Assembly: GCF_900215205.1 (NCBI RefSeq)
Contig: NZ_OBDY01000027.1
Span: 1-64,000 of the forward strand
Reading direction: 5' to 3'
DNA: 64,000 bases
Source of the DNA: Paractinoplanes atraurantiacus
GTDB taxonomy: Bacteria > Actinomycetota > Actinomycetes > Mycobacteriales > Micromonosporaceae
Below the pieces are notes generated by a model. It had not been told where the DNA came from, made no database searches, and was given only the letters and a program-made list of their open reading frames with translations. The position numbers were made by a program, and so were the translations under genes. Below, piece by piece: positions 16,171-24,262 of this stretch (the stretch's first letter is position 1; the number at the start of each line of letters is the position of its first letter).

Positions 16171-16368
16171 GTGAGCAACGACCTGGCCAAACTGATCGCC
16201 GACCGCCTGCACGAGACGCTCGACCAGAGGGTCGCCGCCGAGATCCACGCTCCGCACGTCGAGCGCGGCCTCGCCGCCGGCGGCCCCGACGAGCCGATCA
16301 TCGCCATCACGGTCGAGGAGGTCGCCCGCATCGCGGCCCGGGTCGCCCGCGACGCTCAGACCTCGTAG
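16171..16368 (+). CDS. Small hypothetical protein
   Basis: A 65-residue acidic/helical protein (VSNDLAKLIADRLHETLDQRVAAEIHAPHVERG...). The GTG has no Shine-Dalgarno but has TACGGT at 16158-16163, 13 nt upstream, consistent with leaderless expression. No recognised family. It lies 18 bp downstream of the 86-residue gene and its end overlaps the convergent 94-residue gene by 13 bp. Confidence 0.5.
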   Translation: MSNDLAKLIADRLHETLDQRVAAEIHAPHVERGLAAGGPDEPIIAITVEEVARIAARVARDAQTS

Positions 16369-16640
16369 ACCTCCAGCACGCGGGTGCTCGGGGCGGCCGG
16401 GCCCAGCTTCTCCCGTAAGGCGAGCCGCTCGGGGTCGACCATGAAGGCGTCGTAGCCCTCCCGCCCCGCGAAGCGGATCACGTGCACCTCGGCCGCGCCG
16501 TCGCCCTGGCGGAAGCGCCGCTCGATCACGCCGTCATGCCGCCCGAGCAGCGCCAGCACCGCGTCCTCGTACTGTTGGCCGGCCTCGGCCTGCCCATCGG
16601 CCATGTCCACGACGGCGATCAACAGAAGTCCCATGGTCAC
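16356..16640 (-). CDS. Ferredoxin-like small protein (DUF1330/EthD-like)
   Basis: A 94-residue protein with the look of a dimeric alpha/beta barrel monomer: MGLLLIAVVDMADGQAEAGQQYEDAVLALLGRHDG, then a strand IERRF, AEVHVIRFAGREGYDAFM and a final VLEVYEV strand. That pattern resembles DUF1330/EthD-like proteins, which include small oxygenases and isomerases; the identity is not certain. The GTG at 16640 overlaps the stop of the 77-residue gene (GTGA); an ATG at 16634 is possible. It is the last gene of the NUDIX stack. Confidence 0.6.
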   Translation of the reverse strand: MTMGLLLIAVVDMADGQAEAGQQYEDAVLALLGRHDGVIERRFRQGDGAAEVHVIRFAGREGYDAFMVDPERLALREKLGPAAPSTRVLEVYEV

Positions 16641-16870
16641 ACCTCACCATCCTCGGCCCAGTCGTCCCACCGCAGTTCCCGCAATGCGGCCGGGGCCCGG
16701 TCGCCGGCCGGAAGCGACACCTCGTCCTGGAGCCACGCCACGACGAGCCGGGGAACGAGCGGCACCGGGTCGAGACCGACGCAGGTCACCGGTGCTAGGC
16801 GCTGGTGTGGGCCGAGCGGCCACCGCTCGCCGGGGTCGGCCTCGGTCTCCGTGCGGACCGGATTGATCAC
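16637..16870 (-). CDS. Small hypothetical protein in the NUDIX stack
   Basis: A 77-residue protein without recognised family: VINPVRTETEADPGERWPLG, then a hydrophobic stretch PLVPRLVVAWLQDEVSLP and an acidic end LRELRWDDWAEDGEV. Its GTG overlaps the stop of the 46-residue frame before it, and its TGA overlaps the GTG of the gene after it. No Shine-Dalgarno of its own was seen, so it should depend on translational coupling. Good composition, but no homology can be claimed. Confidence 0.5.
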   Translation of the reverse strand: MINPVRTETEADPGERWPLGPHQRLAPVTCVGLDPVPLVPRLVVAWLQDEVSLPAGDRAPAALRELRWDDWAEDGEV

Positions 16871-17007
16871 GTGGACGGGCCGCGGAAGAGGTGCTCGGCC
16901 CGGCGGGCCAGCCCGCCAACGATGTGGTCGTCGAGGCGAGGGCTGGGGGTGGATGCCGGACGAGTCGATGTCGCGGCCGGATGCAGGACCACGGTGGTCA
17001 AACTCAT
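16867..17007 (-). CDS. 46-residue peptide coupled to NUDIX hydrolase
   Basis: A short frame starting MSLTTVVLHPAATSTRPAST and ending HLFRGPST. Its ATG overlaps the TGA of the NUDIX gene (ATGA at 17004-17007) and its TGA overlaps the GTG of the next gene (GTGA). The neat fit on both sides is the main reason to believe it is translated. Thr/Pro/Ser-rich first half, basic second half; no recognised family, no leader-peptide motif. Confidence 0.4.
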   Translation of the reverse strand: MSLTTVVLHPAATSTRPASTPSPRLDDHIVGGLARRAEHLFRGPST

Positions 17008-17459
17008 TTCAGGTGGCCCTCCGCGGCGAGGTGGGCGAAGAGGGTCTGGTTGTAGGGGTTCATGTCGGGCAGGTCGAGCGGGTCGAAGAACCTGAGGTCG
17101 GTGGTCTCCGGGTCGGTGAGGTCGAGGGTGCCCGACCATGAGTCGGCGCGGTAGGTCAGGGAGATGACCTGGCACTGGTCGCCGTTGGGATAGACCACGA
17201 AGCAGTCGGGGCCGGACCGGGCCGCGAGCAGGGTCAGGGCGCCGGCGATCAGGCCGGTCTCCTCGCGGAGCTCTCGGCGCGCGGCGTCCTCGAGGTGCTC
17301 GCCCGGCTCCACGGTGCCGCCCGGGATGCTCCAGGTGCCGTCGTCGGAGCGTTGCTGGAGGAGGACTCGCCGCCGGTCGTCCCACACCAGCACGCCGGCG
17401 CCCGCGAGCACCAGCGGCTCCCGGCCGACCAGCGCCCGCATGCGCTCCACATAGGTCAT
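17004..17459 (-). CDS. NUDIX hydrolase
   Basis: A 151-residue NUDIX pyrophosphohydrolase. The NUDIX box is complete: GGTVEPGEHLEDAARRELRE followed by ETGL, fitting G-x5-E-x7-REUxEExGU. It is preceded by the usual strand (AGAGVLVWDDRRRVLLQQRSD). The size fits MutT-like or ADP-ribose/nucleotide-sugar pyrophosphatases; the substrate cannot be assigned. The ATG at 17459 has no Shine-Dalgarno but TATCCT lies 13 nt upstream, suggesting a leaderless message that would carry the three small genes after it. Confidence 0.88.
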   Translation of the reverse strand: MTYVERMRALVGREPLVLAGAGVLVWDDRRRVLLQQRSDDGTWSIPGGTVEPGEHLEDAARRELREETGLIAGALTLLAARSGPDCFVVYPNGDQCQVISLTYRADSWSGTLDLTDPETTDLRFFDPLDLPDMNPYNQTLFAHLAAEGHLK

Positions 17460-17480
17460 GGACCGCAGGATAGGCGAGGC

Positions 17481-17750
17481 TCAGCCGGTCCACCCGAGCC
17501 ATTTCTCGCCGGCGGTCAGGGCCGCGTACCAGAAGGTGTAGGCCAGCAGCGCGACCGCCGGCACCCAGAGCGGCCGGCCGCCGCGCATCAGCCTGATGAC
17601 CAGCACGAGCATGGCGAGCCAGGCGACCAGGAGCGGCACGATGGCCCAGGCGGGGGCGAGCAGTCCGCTCGCGGCGTAGAGCACCAGGGTGCCGAGGAAC
17701 GCGGCGACGCCGATCCAGCCGATCAGCCAATGCCACCACGGGCGCGTCAT
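17481..17750 (-). CDS. Small integral membrane protein
   Basis: An 89-residue protein with three predicted membrane helices (about residues 8-28 WLIGWIGVAAFLGTLVLYAA, 33-53 AWAIVPLLVAWLAMLVLVI and 61-80 LWVPAVALLAYTFWYAAL). No family recognised. It lies between the NUDIX gene and the glycosidase promoter and runs the same way as the NUDIX gene, 21 bp upstream of it. Confidence 0.6.
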   Translation of the reverse strand: MTRPWWHWLIGWIGVAAFLGTLVLYAASGLLAPAWAIVPLLVAWLAMLVLVIRLMRGGRPLWVPAVALLAYTFWYAALTAGEKWLGWTG

Positions 17751-17792
17751 GGGGTCACCGTACGGGTCTTGTAAAGGTCCCGAAACATGGTC

Positions 17793-17837
17793 TTGACACA
17801 GAGGACCCCGGACCGTTCGATGACAACGTTGTCATCG
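17793..17837 (+). promoter_or_regulatory. Promoter and LacI-like operator of the GH2 gene
   Basis: A good -35 (TTGACA, 17793-17798) is followed at normal spacing by a weak -10 that falls on a perfect 20-bp palindrome, CGATGACAACGTTGTCATCG (17818-17837). The centre, TGACAACGTTGTCA with its CG dyad, is the form typical of LacI-family operators in actinobacterial sugar regulons. Binding would block the -10. No LacI gene is in the window. Confidence 0.7.
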
Positions 17838-17852
17838 TCTCCTGGAGTCATC

Positions 17853-20800
17853 ATGGTCGATTCACCGTCCGTGTCCCGCCGGGCGTTCCTCGGCGCGAGC
17901 AGTGGGCTGCTCGCCTCGGTCGCACTGCCCCCGGGCGCCGCCGGCGCCGCTTCCAGCGAAAGGACCCTCGCCATCACCAGCGAGAAGGCACCCGGCGGCA
18001 AGGGCGAGCTCGCCCTGCACCGGCCGGTCACCGCGTCGTCCACCGCGTACGGGCCGGCCCAGCCCTCGTTCGCCGTCGACCGGCTGGCGCAGACCGGCGT
18101 CAAAGGGTCCGGCTGGCGGGCCGCGGCGGGCGACCCGCAGTGGATCGCCGTGGATCTCCAGGGTCCCTGCGAGATCGAGCGGATCACGCTGACCTTCGAG
18201 GCGACGCTCGACGACAAGCCGTTCGACGGCAAGTACAACGCGACCGACGGTGACGAGATCCGGTCGAGCGCCGCCACCGCGTACAAAATCGAAGTCAGCT
18301 CGGACGGCACGACCTGGACCCTGGCTCATGCGACGGCCGAGGGCGCCGGCGGCGTCCAGCAGATCGCCCTGGCCAAGCCGGTGCGGGCGCGGCACGTCCG
18401 GCTCACCGTGCTCGAGCGGCACAACACCAACCCGGCGGGACTCAACGGCTTTCAGGTGTACGGGCGGACCCTCGGCCCCCGGCCCGAGGCGCGAGGGTGG
18501 ACCGACTGGGCCGGCGGGAACACCAAGCCGGCGCCCGCGCTCGGCGTGGCCCCGGACGGCACGGTGCCGCTGGAGTCCGGGTGGGCGCTGACCATGGACG
18601 ACTTCGCCGACTCGGCCCTTCGCGACTGGGTGCCGGCCACCGTCCCCGGCACGGTCCTGGCCAGCCTGGTCGAGCAGGGCCACCTGCCCGACCCGGTCGG
18701 CGGCTTCGAGAACCTGCGCATCCCCGAGGCGCTGTCGCGGCACGCGTGGTGGTACCGCCGCGAGTTCACGCTGCCGCGCGGCTTCGACACCTCACGCCGG
18801 GTCTGGCTCGAGTTCGACGGCGTCAACCACGCCGCCACCACCTGGGTCAACGGCGCCGAGGTGGGCACGCTGACCCACCCGTTCGCGCGGGCCGCGTACG
18901 ACATCACCGAGGCGCTGAAGGCCCACTCCCGGCACACCGTCTCGGTGAAGATCACGCCGATGCCGCATCCGGGCACGCCCGGCGACAAGTCGCTGACCAG
19001 CTGGACGTTCCTGCACGGCGGCTCGATGTACAAGGACTCGCCGACCTACCTGGCGGTCTCCGGCTGGGATTGGATGCCGGCCGTGCGCGACCGCGTCTCC
19101 GGCATCTGGAACCACGTCCGGCTGCGCGGCACCGGCGACATCGTCATCGGCGACCCGCACATCGCGACCAAGGTGCCCGACCTCCGTACGGCCGAAGTCA
19201 CTGTGACCGTCCCGGTCCGCAACGCCGCCGCCACCGCGACCACCGTGACCCTCAAGTCGTCGCTGGGCGGATCGAAAACGGTCACCGTGGCCGCCGGCGC
19301 GACCACCGACGTCGTGTTCGACACCGTCAAGGTGCGTAACCCCAAGCTCTGGTGGCCCAACGGGTACGGCGAGCCGCATCTGCACGACCTCATCGTGACG
19401 GCGACCGTCGGCCGTACGGTCAGTGACTCCCGCAAGGTCCGCCACGGCCTGCGTGAGTTCTCGTACGACACGTTCCAGCCGGTCGTGATCAGCCCGCCGG
19501 CCAAGCCGCCGCTGGAGTTCCAGAACGGCAAGGCGACCCAGACCGTCACCTTCGACCGGCAGCACAAGCGGTTCGTACGCCTGCAGATGGGCGCCCGGGC
19601 CACGGGCTGGGGCGTGTCGCTGTGGTCCCTTTCGGTCTCTGACGGCGACGGTGCCGACCTCGCCCTGCACCAGACGGCCACCGCGTCGTCGGCCGCCGAC
19701 GGGACCGATCCGGGCGAGGTGACCGACGGCGACGCCGGCACCCGGTGGAGCTCGGACTACCGCGACAACGAGTGGATCCAGGTCGACCTCGGCGCGGCGG
19801 CCGATTTCGATCGGGTGACCGTGCAGTGGGAGCAGGCGTTCGCGCTCGACTACCGGGTGCAGGTGTCCGGCGACGGCGACGCCTGGGACGACGTCAAGGC
19901 CGTGAACAACGAGACGCCGCTGGGCAACTACGGCCCGCAGACCGTCGACGTGCCGTCGACCACCGCCCGCTACGTGCGCCTCCAGACCGGCCGCCGGGCC
20001 ACGAGCTGGGGCGTGTCCCTCTGGACGCTTTCGGTCCTCGGCGGCGGCACCGATCTCGCCCTGAACAAGCCGGCGACCGCCTCGTCGAGCGAGTCGTCAA
20101 ACCCGCCGGCCAACGTCACCGACGGCAACCCGCGTACCCGCTGGGCCTCCTCGGAGTACGCCGACGGCCAGTGGATCCAGGTCGACCTCGGCACGGCCGT
20201 CACCTTTGACCAGGTGAAGGTCGCGTGGGAGACCGCGTACGCCAAAGACTTTGTGATCCAAGCGTCCGCCGACGGCGAAAGCTGGACCGACGTCAAGGCC
20301 GTGGACAACACCGTGGTCGAGCTGAAGATCAGCGTGAACGGCGTGCCGGTGTTCTGCCGCGGCGGCAACTGGGGCTGGGACGAGCTGCTGCGGCGCACCC
20401 AGCCGCACCTGCTGCGCGAGGCGGTGGCGATGCACCGCGACATGAACTTCACGATGATCCGCAACTGGATCGGCAGCAGCACCCGCGAGGAGCTCTACGC
20501 GGCCTGCGACGAGTACGGCATCCTGGTGTGGAACGACTTCTGGGAGGCCGGCCCGTTCATCGACGCGTCCGAGACGTACGACGCGATCGTGGCCGACACC
20601 ATCCGGCGCTACCGGCACCACCCCAGCATCGCCGTGTGGTGCGGGGCGAACGAGCAGTTCCCGCCGCCCGCGATCGACGCCGGCCTGCGCAAAGCCGTGG
20701 CCGAGCTCGACCCGGAGATCGCCTACGTGCCGTCGTCGAACGCCGGCATCGTCAGCGGCAACGGGCCGTGGCACTGGATCGATCCGGCGACGTACGCCGA

Positions 20801-21794
20801 CCCGGACATCTACGTGGCCGGCGCGCTGGGCTTCCACACCGAGATCGGCATGCCGGTCATCCCGCACGCCGAGACGATGCGCAACCTGGCCGGCGGCGAG
20901 CCGGCCTGGCCGATCGGCGAGGTGTGGGGCTATCACGACTGGGCGACCAGCGGGAACCAGCACGTCGACGGCTACCAGCAGGCCATCGAGGACCGCCTCG
21001 GGGTGGCGTCGACGCTGGAGGAGTTCACCGCCCGCGCCCAGTTCGTCAACTACGAGAGCCACCGCGCGATGTTCGAGGCGTGGAACTCGCGGCTGTTCGA
21101 CAACGCGTCCGGCCTGCTGCTGTGGATGTCGCATCCGGCCTGGTACAGCACGGTCTGGCAGACCTACGACTACGACCTGGACGTCAACGGCGCGTACTAC
21201 GGCGCCCGCAAGAGCTGCGCGCCGCGTCACGTCCAGGCCGACCCGGGCACGTGGCGTGTCCGGGCGGTCAACCACACGCCGTCGGCATTGACCGGTGTCG
21301 TGGTCACGGCGCGTGCCTACGACCTGGCCGGCAAGCCGCTGGGAGCGGAACAGAAGCAGACACTGTCGGTGGCGCCGTCGGCGACGACGCCGGCCTTCAC
21401 GGTGGCGGCCGTTTCCGGTCAACCGCTTCATCTCGTACGCCTGGAGATGCGCACCTCCAAGGGTGAGCTGCTGGCGGAGAACACGTATTGGAGATACGAC
21501 AAGCCGTCCGACATGCGGGCCCTGTCGACGATGGCCCGCACGTCGCTCGACGTCCGCACCACACCGGCCGGGCCGGGCGTCACGGCGACGATCAGCAACC
21601 GCGGCCGGACGGTGGCGGCGCTGGTCCGGGTCGCGCTGCGCGACGGCGAGGGGGAACGGGTGCTGCCGGCCGAGTACACCGACAACTACTTCTGGCTGCT
21701 CCCCGGCGAAACCCGCAAGGTCGGCATCACGTGGCCGTCCCGGCTGGGCCGCCCGCACGGCCTGAAAGTCACGGCCGAGGCGTACAACTCCTGA
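17853..21794 (+). CDS. Secreted GH2 glycosidase, exo-glucosaminidase-like, with inserted CBM32 domains
   Basis: A 1313-residue exported glycoside hydrolase. Order: Tat-type signal (SRRAFLGASS, then Ala-rich), a discoidin-like carbohydrate-binding domain (about 45-205), the GH2 sugar-binding domain (about 225-390), an immunoglobulin-like domain, then two discoidin/CBM32-like repeats (about 541-821). The TIM barrel follows, starting SVNGVPVFCRGGNWGWDE, and then C-terminal beta domains. The acid/base is likely Glu934 (WCGANEQ) and the nucleophile Glu997 (FHTEIGMP). GGNWGWDE and the layout match exo-beta-D-glucosaminidases and related GH2 enzymes, so a chitosan-type or mannoside substrate is likely. 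TGGAG precedes the ATG at 17853; earlier in-frame ATGs would lie inside the operator region. Confidence 0.85.
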   Translation: MVDSPSVSRRAFLGASSGLLASVALPPGAAGAASSERTLAITSEKAPGGKGELALHRPVTASSTAYGPAQPSFAVDRLAQTGVKGSGWRAAAGDPQWIAVDLQGPCEIERITLTFEATLDDKPFDGKYNATDGDEIRSSAATAYKIEVSSDGTTWTLAHATAEGAGGVQQIALAKPVRARHVRLTVLERHNTNPAGLNGFQVYGRTLGPRPEARGWTDWAGGNTKPAPALGVAPDGTVPLESGWALTMDDFADSALRDWVPATVPGTVLASLVEQGHLPDPVGGFENLRIPEALSRHAWWYRREFTLPRGFDTSRRVWLEFDGVNHAATTWVNGAEVGTLTHPFARAAYDITEALKAHSRHTVSVKITPMPHPGTPGDKSLTSWTFLHGGSMYKDSPTYLAVSGWDWMPAVRDRVSGIWNHVRLRGTGDIVIGDPHIATKVPDLRTAEVTVTVPVRNAAATATTVTLKSSLGGSKTVTVAAGATTDVVFDTVKVRNPKLWWPNGYGEPHLHDLIVTATVGRTVSDSRKVRHGLREFSYDTFQPVVISPPAKPPLEFQNGKATQTVTFDRQHKRFVRLQMGARATGWGVSLWSLSVSDGDGADLALHQTATASSAADGTDPGEVTDGDAGTRWSSDYRDNEWIQVDLGAAADFDRVTVQWEQAFALDYRVQVSGDGDAWDDVKAVNNETPLGNYGPQTVDVPSTTARYVRLQTGRRATSWGVSLWTLSVLGGGTDLALNKPATASSSESSNPPANVTDGNPRTRWASSEYADGQWIQVDLGTAVTFDQVKVAWETAYAKDFVIQASADGESWTDVKAVDNTVVELKISVNGVPVFCRGGNWGWDELLRRTQPHLLREAVAMHRDMNFTMIRNWIGSSTREELYAACDEYGILVWNDFWEAGPFIDASETYDAIVADTIRRYRHHPSIAVWCGANEQFPPPAIDAGLRKAVAELDPEIAYVPSSNAGIVSGNGPWHWIDPATYADPDIYVAGALGFHTEIGMPVIPHAETMRNLAGGEPAWPIGEVWGYHDWATSGNQHVDGYQQAIEDRLGVASTLEEFTARAQFVNYESHRAMFEAWNSRLFDNASGLLLWMSHPAWYSTVWQTYDYDLDVNGAYYGARKSCAPRHVQADPGTWRVRAVNHTPSALTGVVVTARAYDLAGKPLGAEQKQTLSVAPSATTPAFTVAAVSGQPLHLVRLEMRTSKGELLAENTYWRYDKPSDMRALSTMARTSLDVRTTPAGPGVTATISNRGRTVAALVRVALRDGEGERVLPAEYTDNYFWLLPGETRKVGITWPSRLGRPHGLKVTAEAYNS

Positions 21795-21800
21795 AAGCCC

Positions 21801-21835
21801 CGCGGCCGGCGCCAAGCCCCCGAGCGCCGGCCGCG
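21801..21835 (+). terminator. Hairpin terminator of the GH2 gene
   Basis: CGCGGCCGGCGC (21801-21812) and its exact complement GCGCCGGCCGCG (21824-21835) form a perfect 12-bp stem with an 11-nt loop, starting 7 bp after the GH2 stop. No U-run follows. Confidence 0.75.
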
Positions 21836-21852
21836 GCCCTACCCTCGTGCGG

Positions 21853-22251
21853 GTGACGATCGAGCTGATTCACCGGTTCCCCGTTGACGACCACGAGCTC
21901 AGCGCCTTGCACGCGCGCGCGTTCGGCGGCCCTGACCTCGTGCAGCCGTGGGCCCAGCGCCTGGAACGGCACGCCCTCACCTGGATCGGCGCCTTCGACG
22001 CGGGCGCCCTGATCGGTTTCGTGCAGGTCGGCTGGGACGGCGGCCGCCACGCGTTCCTGCTGGACACCGCCGTCGACTCCGCCCACCAGCACCGGGGGAT
22101 CGGGGTCGCCCTGGTCGAAGCGGCCACCGCGGAGTCCCGCGCCGCCGGGTGCGAGTGGCTCCACGTCGACTTCGAGCCCCACCTGGCCCACTTCTACCTC
22201 GACCGCTGCGGCTTCCGCCCCACCCAGGCGGGCCTCATTCCCCTGCGATGA
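21853..22251 (+). CDS. GNAT-family N-acetyltransferase
   Basis: A 132-residue single-domain acetyltransferase. Seen: LIGFVQVGWDGGRHAFLLDTAVDSAHQHRGIG (strands 3-4 and the acetyl-CoA loop HQHRGIGVALV) and HVDFEPHLAHFYLDRCGFRPT (motif B with the Tyr-containing helix). Acceptor unknown. GTG 21853 has TACCCT 13 nt upstream and no Shine-Dalgarno, again suggesting a leaderless start; GTG 21847 is the alternative. Confidence 0.85.
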   Translation: MTIELIHRFPVDDHELSALHARAFGGPDLVQPWAQRLERHALTWIGAFDAGALIGFVQVGWDGGRHAFLLDTAVDSAHQHRGIGVALVEAATAESRAAGCEWLHVDFEPHLAHFYLDRCGFRPTQAGLIPLR

Positions 22252-22275
22252 TCTCGGCACCGTTACGGTCGTCCG

Positions 22276-23076
22276 GTGACTTCCGCCGCTCGCCCGCCGC
22301 TGCCGCCCGACGTCGATCCCGATCTGTGGTTCGACATCGAATGCGGGCGGCACTACCTGCTCGACGGCAACCCGCACACGCATCCCGGCCGGATGGACGC
22401 CTACTGTCCCGAACACGGCATCCGCACCCGGGTGTCGAAGGCGGAGATCGGCGCATGCTCCGAGCAGACCCGGTATTTCATCCGCGGCTTCCTCTCCGGC
22501 AGCGAGCCGGCCCCACCGGACTCCGCCGACGGCACCGACCCGGCCTGTCGGGCCTGGAGCGAGGCCGCCGCCCGCTTCCGCGACACCGGAGTTTGGCGCG
22601 ACGAGACCCCGGAACCCGACGAGGACGAGCTTCCCGAAGAGCTGCTGGCTGAGATCCGGGAACAGCAGACGGCGCGGGTCTCCCTCGTCGTCGACCTGCC
22701 CACCAGCGACACGGACCGCGCGGTCGAGGTGGCCACCAAGCTCGCCCAGCGGGTCGGCCGCCGGGCCTGCGACGCCCCCGGCCCGGTCGAGGTCAGCGCC
22801 CCGATGTCGTTCACCCGGGTGTACGCGCTGGTCGGCGTTACCGGACACCGCCCCTGGGTCGCGGTGCACACCGCCATGACAGCGCTCGGCCGCAGCGGCT
22901 GGTCGCCCGCCACCGCGGTCGAGGGCGAGCAGTACGTGACGGCCGACTTCAAGGCCAACCGCGCCCTCAACCGGGGCCTCGACGCCCTGGGCGTGACCGC
23001 CCTGGAGATCCACGCCGCCTACGGCCTGGGCCACGACCCCTCCCGCACACCGGGCAGCCGCCCGCACGGCGGCTGA
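22276..23076 (+). CDS. Hypothetical protein with Cys/His-containing N-terminus
   Basis: A 266-residue protein I do not recognise. The N-terminal 70 residues hold scattered Cys and His (DIECGRHYLLDGNPHTH, AYCPEHGIRT), which could bind a metal. A very acidic Pro-rich linker follows (DETPEPDEDELPEE), then an alpha/beta C-terminal domain (ARVSLVVDLPTSDTDRAVEV through TALEIHAAYGLG). No signal or membrane segment. The GTG at 22276 has TACGGT 12 nt upstream and no Shine-Dalgarno. It ends before a bidirectional hairpin at 23267-23290. Confidence 0.6.
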   Translation: MTSAARPPLPPDVDPDLWFDIECGRHYLLDGNPHTHPGRMDAYCPEHGIRTRVSKAEIGACSEQTRYFIRGFLSGSEPAPPDSADGTDPACRAWSEAAARFRDTGVWRDETPEPDEDELPEELLAEIREQQTARVSLVVDLPTSDTDRAVEVATKLAQRVGRRACDAPGPVEVSAPMSFTRVYALVGVTGHRPWVAVHTAMTALGRSGWSPATAVEGEQYVTADFKANRALNRGLDALGVTALEIHAAYGLGHDPSRTPGSRPHGG

Positions 23077-23266
23077 CCCGGCACCACGCCAGCTGTGCGG
23101 GGTAGCCGATGTGGACCGGTGTCCAGGCGCCGCACCAGGCCTGGAGTGAGCGGCGACGAGGCGAAGACCCCTCGGACGGCACCGGCGCCGTCGGGGTGGG
23201 ACCGGGCAGGGAACTTGATGGCGCCCGCGTGCCATCGGTCGTCGCCGGCGCGCTGCCGTAGCTGAA

Positions 23267-23290
23267 CGCCGGCTTTGCGGCAAGCCGGCG
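23267..23290. terminator. Bidirectional hairpin terminator
   Basis: CGCCGGCTT (23267-23275) and AAGCCGGCG (23282-23290) pair perfectly around the loop TGCGGC, in the gap between the convergent hypothetical gene and the LLM oxidoreductase. It is followed on the plus strand by CTTTCCCGG rather than a U-run. Confidence 0.7.
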
Positions 23291-23302
23291 CTTTCCCGGT
23301 CG

Positions 23303-24262
23303 TCAGGGTCGCTCTGGTCGGGGCAACGCCTGGGCCAGGCCGGTCAGGGCCTGGAGAGGGTCGGGCTCGGCGGGGATCATGATGACGCTTCCGGCGCCCG
23401 CGGCGTGGCGGGCGGCGATCTGGGCTCGCACCTCGGCGGGGGTTCCGGCCAGGGACAGCTCTCGCACCCAGGCGTCCGGCATCGTGGCTGCGAACTCCGC
23501 CGGGCCGGCCGCGGCCCGGCGGTGGGCGGCCAGGTCGGCGGCGAACGGCAGCGGGGCCAGGTGTGGCGCCCAGTCGGGTTCGCCGATCCCGGCCAGGCCG
23601 GGGCGGACCAGGTCGCGGGCCTTGTCGCCGTCGTCGTGGACGGCCGCGGCGTCGTAGGTGATGACCAGCGGGGATGATGACTCCAGGCGGGCGGCCGCCT
23701 CGGCGATGTAGGGCGGGGCGGCCGGCTCGGCCAGCAGCAGGCCGTCGGCGACCTGGCCGGCGACCGCTATCGACTTGGGGCCGCGGACGCCGAGCACGAC
23801 CGGTGGCACCGTCTGCGGTGTCTCGCCGATGACGACGCCTTCGACGTCGACGTAGCGTCCGGCGGCCGGGCCGGGCTCCCCGCGGAGCAATGTGCGCACC
23901 GCCGTCGTGTATTCGCGGAGCAGGGTGAGCGGGCTGGCGGGCCAGGCGCCGACCGAGCGCATCCAGTCGGGCATGCCGTGTCCGATGCCGGCGATCAGGC
24001 GGCCGGGGAACAGCTGGGCGAGGGTGGCGAGCTCCATCGCCGTGAAGGCCGCGTTGCGGGCTCCGGCGGGCAGGATGCCGATGCCGACCATGATGTGGTC
24101 GGTGGCGGCGAGGACGGCACCGGCCTGGGCCACGCCGCCGCGGAATCCGAGGTCCTCGACCACCCACAGTTCGTCGAAGCCGAGCTGCTCGGCCCGGCGG
24201 GCGTAGGCGAGGACCTGGTTCGCGGGAAGGTCCCGCGGCAGCATCACTCCGACGTGCGTCAT
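23303..24262 (-). CDS. LLM-class F420-dependent oxidoreductase
   Basis: A 319-residue luciferase-like TIM-barrel protein of the F420/FMN-dependent type. Seen: MTHVGVMLPRDLPANQVLAY, ARRAEQLGFDELWVVED, VGIGILPAGARNAAFTAMELATL and LFPGRLIAGIGHGMPDWM, all typical of this class; actinobacterial members generally use coenzyme F420. Substrate unknown. AAGGGAG lies upstream of the ATG at 24262, which also overlaps the stop of the HAD gene (ATGA). It is the third gene of a DeoR-HAD-LLM operon. Confidence 0.87.
   Translation of the reverse strand: MTHVGVMLPRDLPANQVLAYARRAEQLGFDELWVVEDLGFRGGVAQAGAVLAATDHIMVGIGILPAGARNAAFTAMELATLAQLFPGRLIAGIGHGMPDWMRSVGAWPASPLTLLREYTTAVRTLLRGEPGPAAGRYVDVEGVVIGETPQTVPPVVLGVRGPKSIAVAGQVADGLLLAEPAAPPYIAEAAARLESSSPLVITYDAAAVHDDGDKARDLVRPGLAGIGEPDWAPHLAPLPFAADLAAHRRAAAGPAEFAATMPDAWVRELSLAGTPAEVRAQIAARHAAGAGSVIMIPAEPDPLQALTGLAQALPRPERP

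Noticed and set aside
16867..17007. 46-residue peptide as a RiPP precursor
   Set aside because: No leader/core organisation, no Cys or cleavage motif, and no maturation enzyme nearby apart from an ordinary NUDIX hydrolase.
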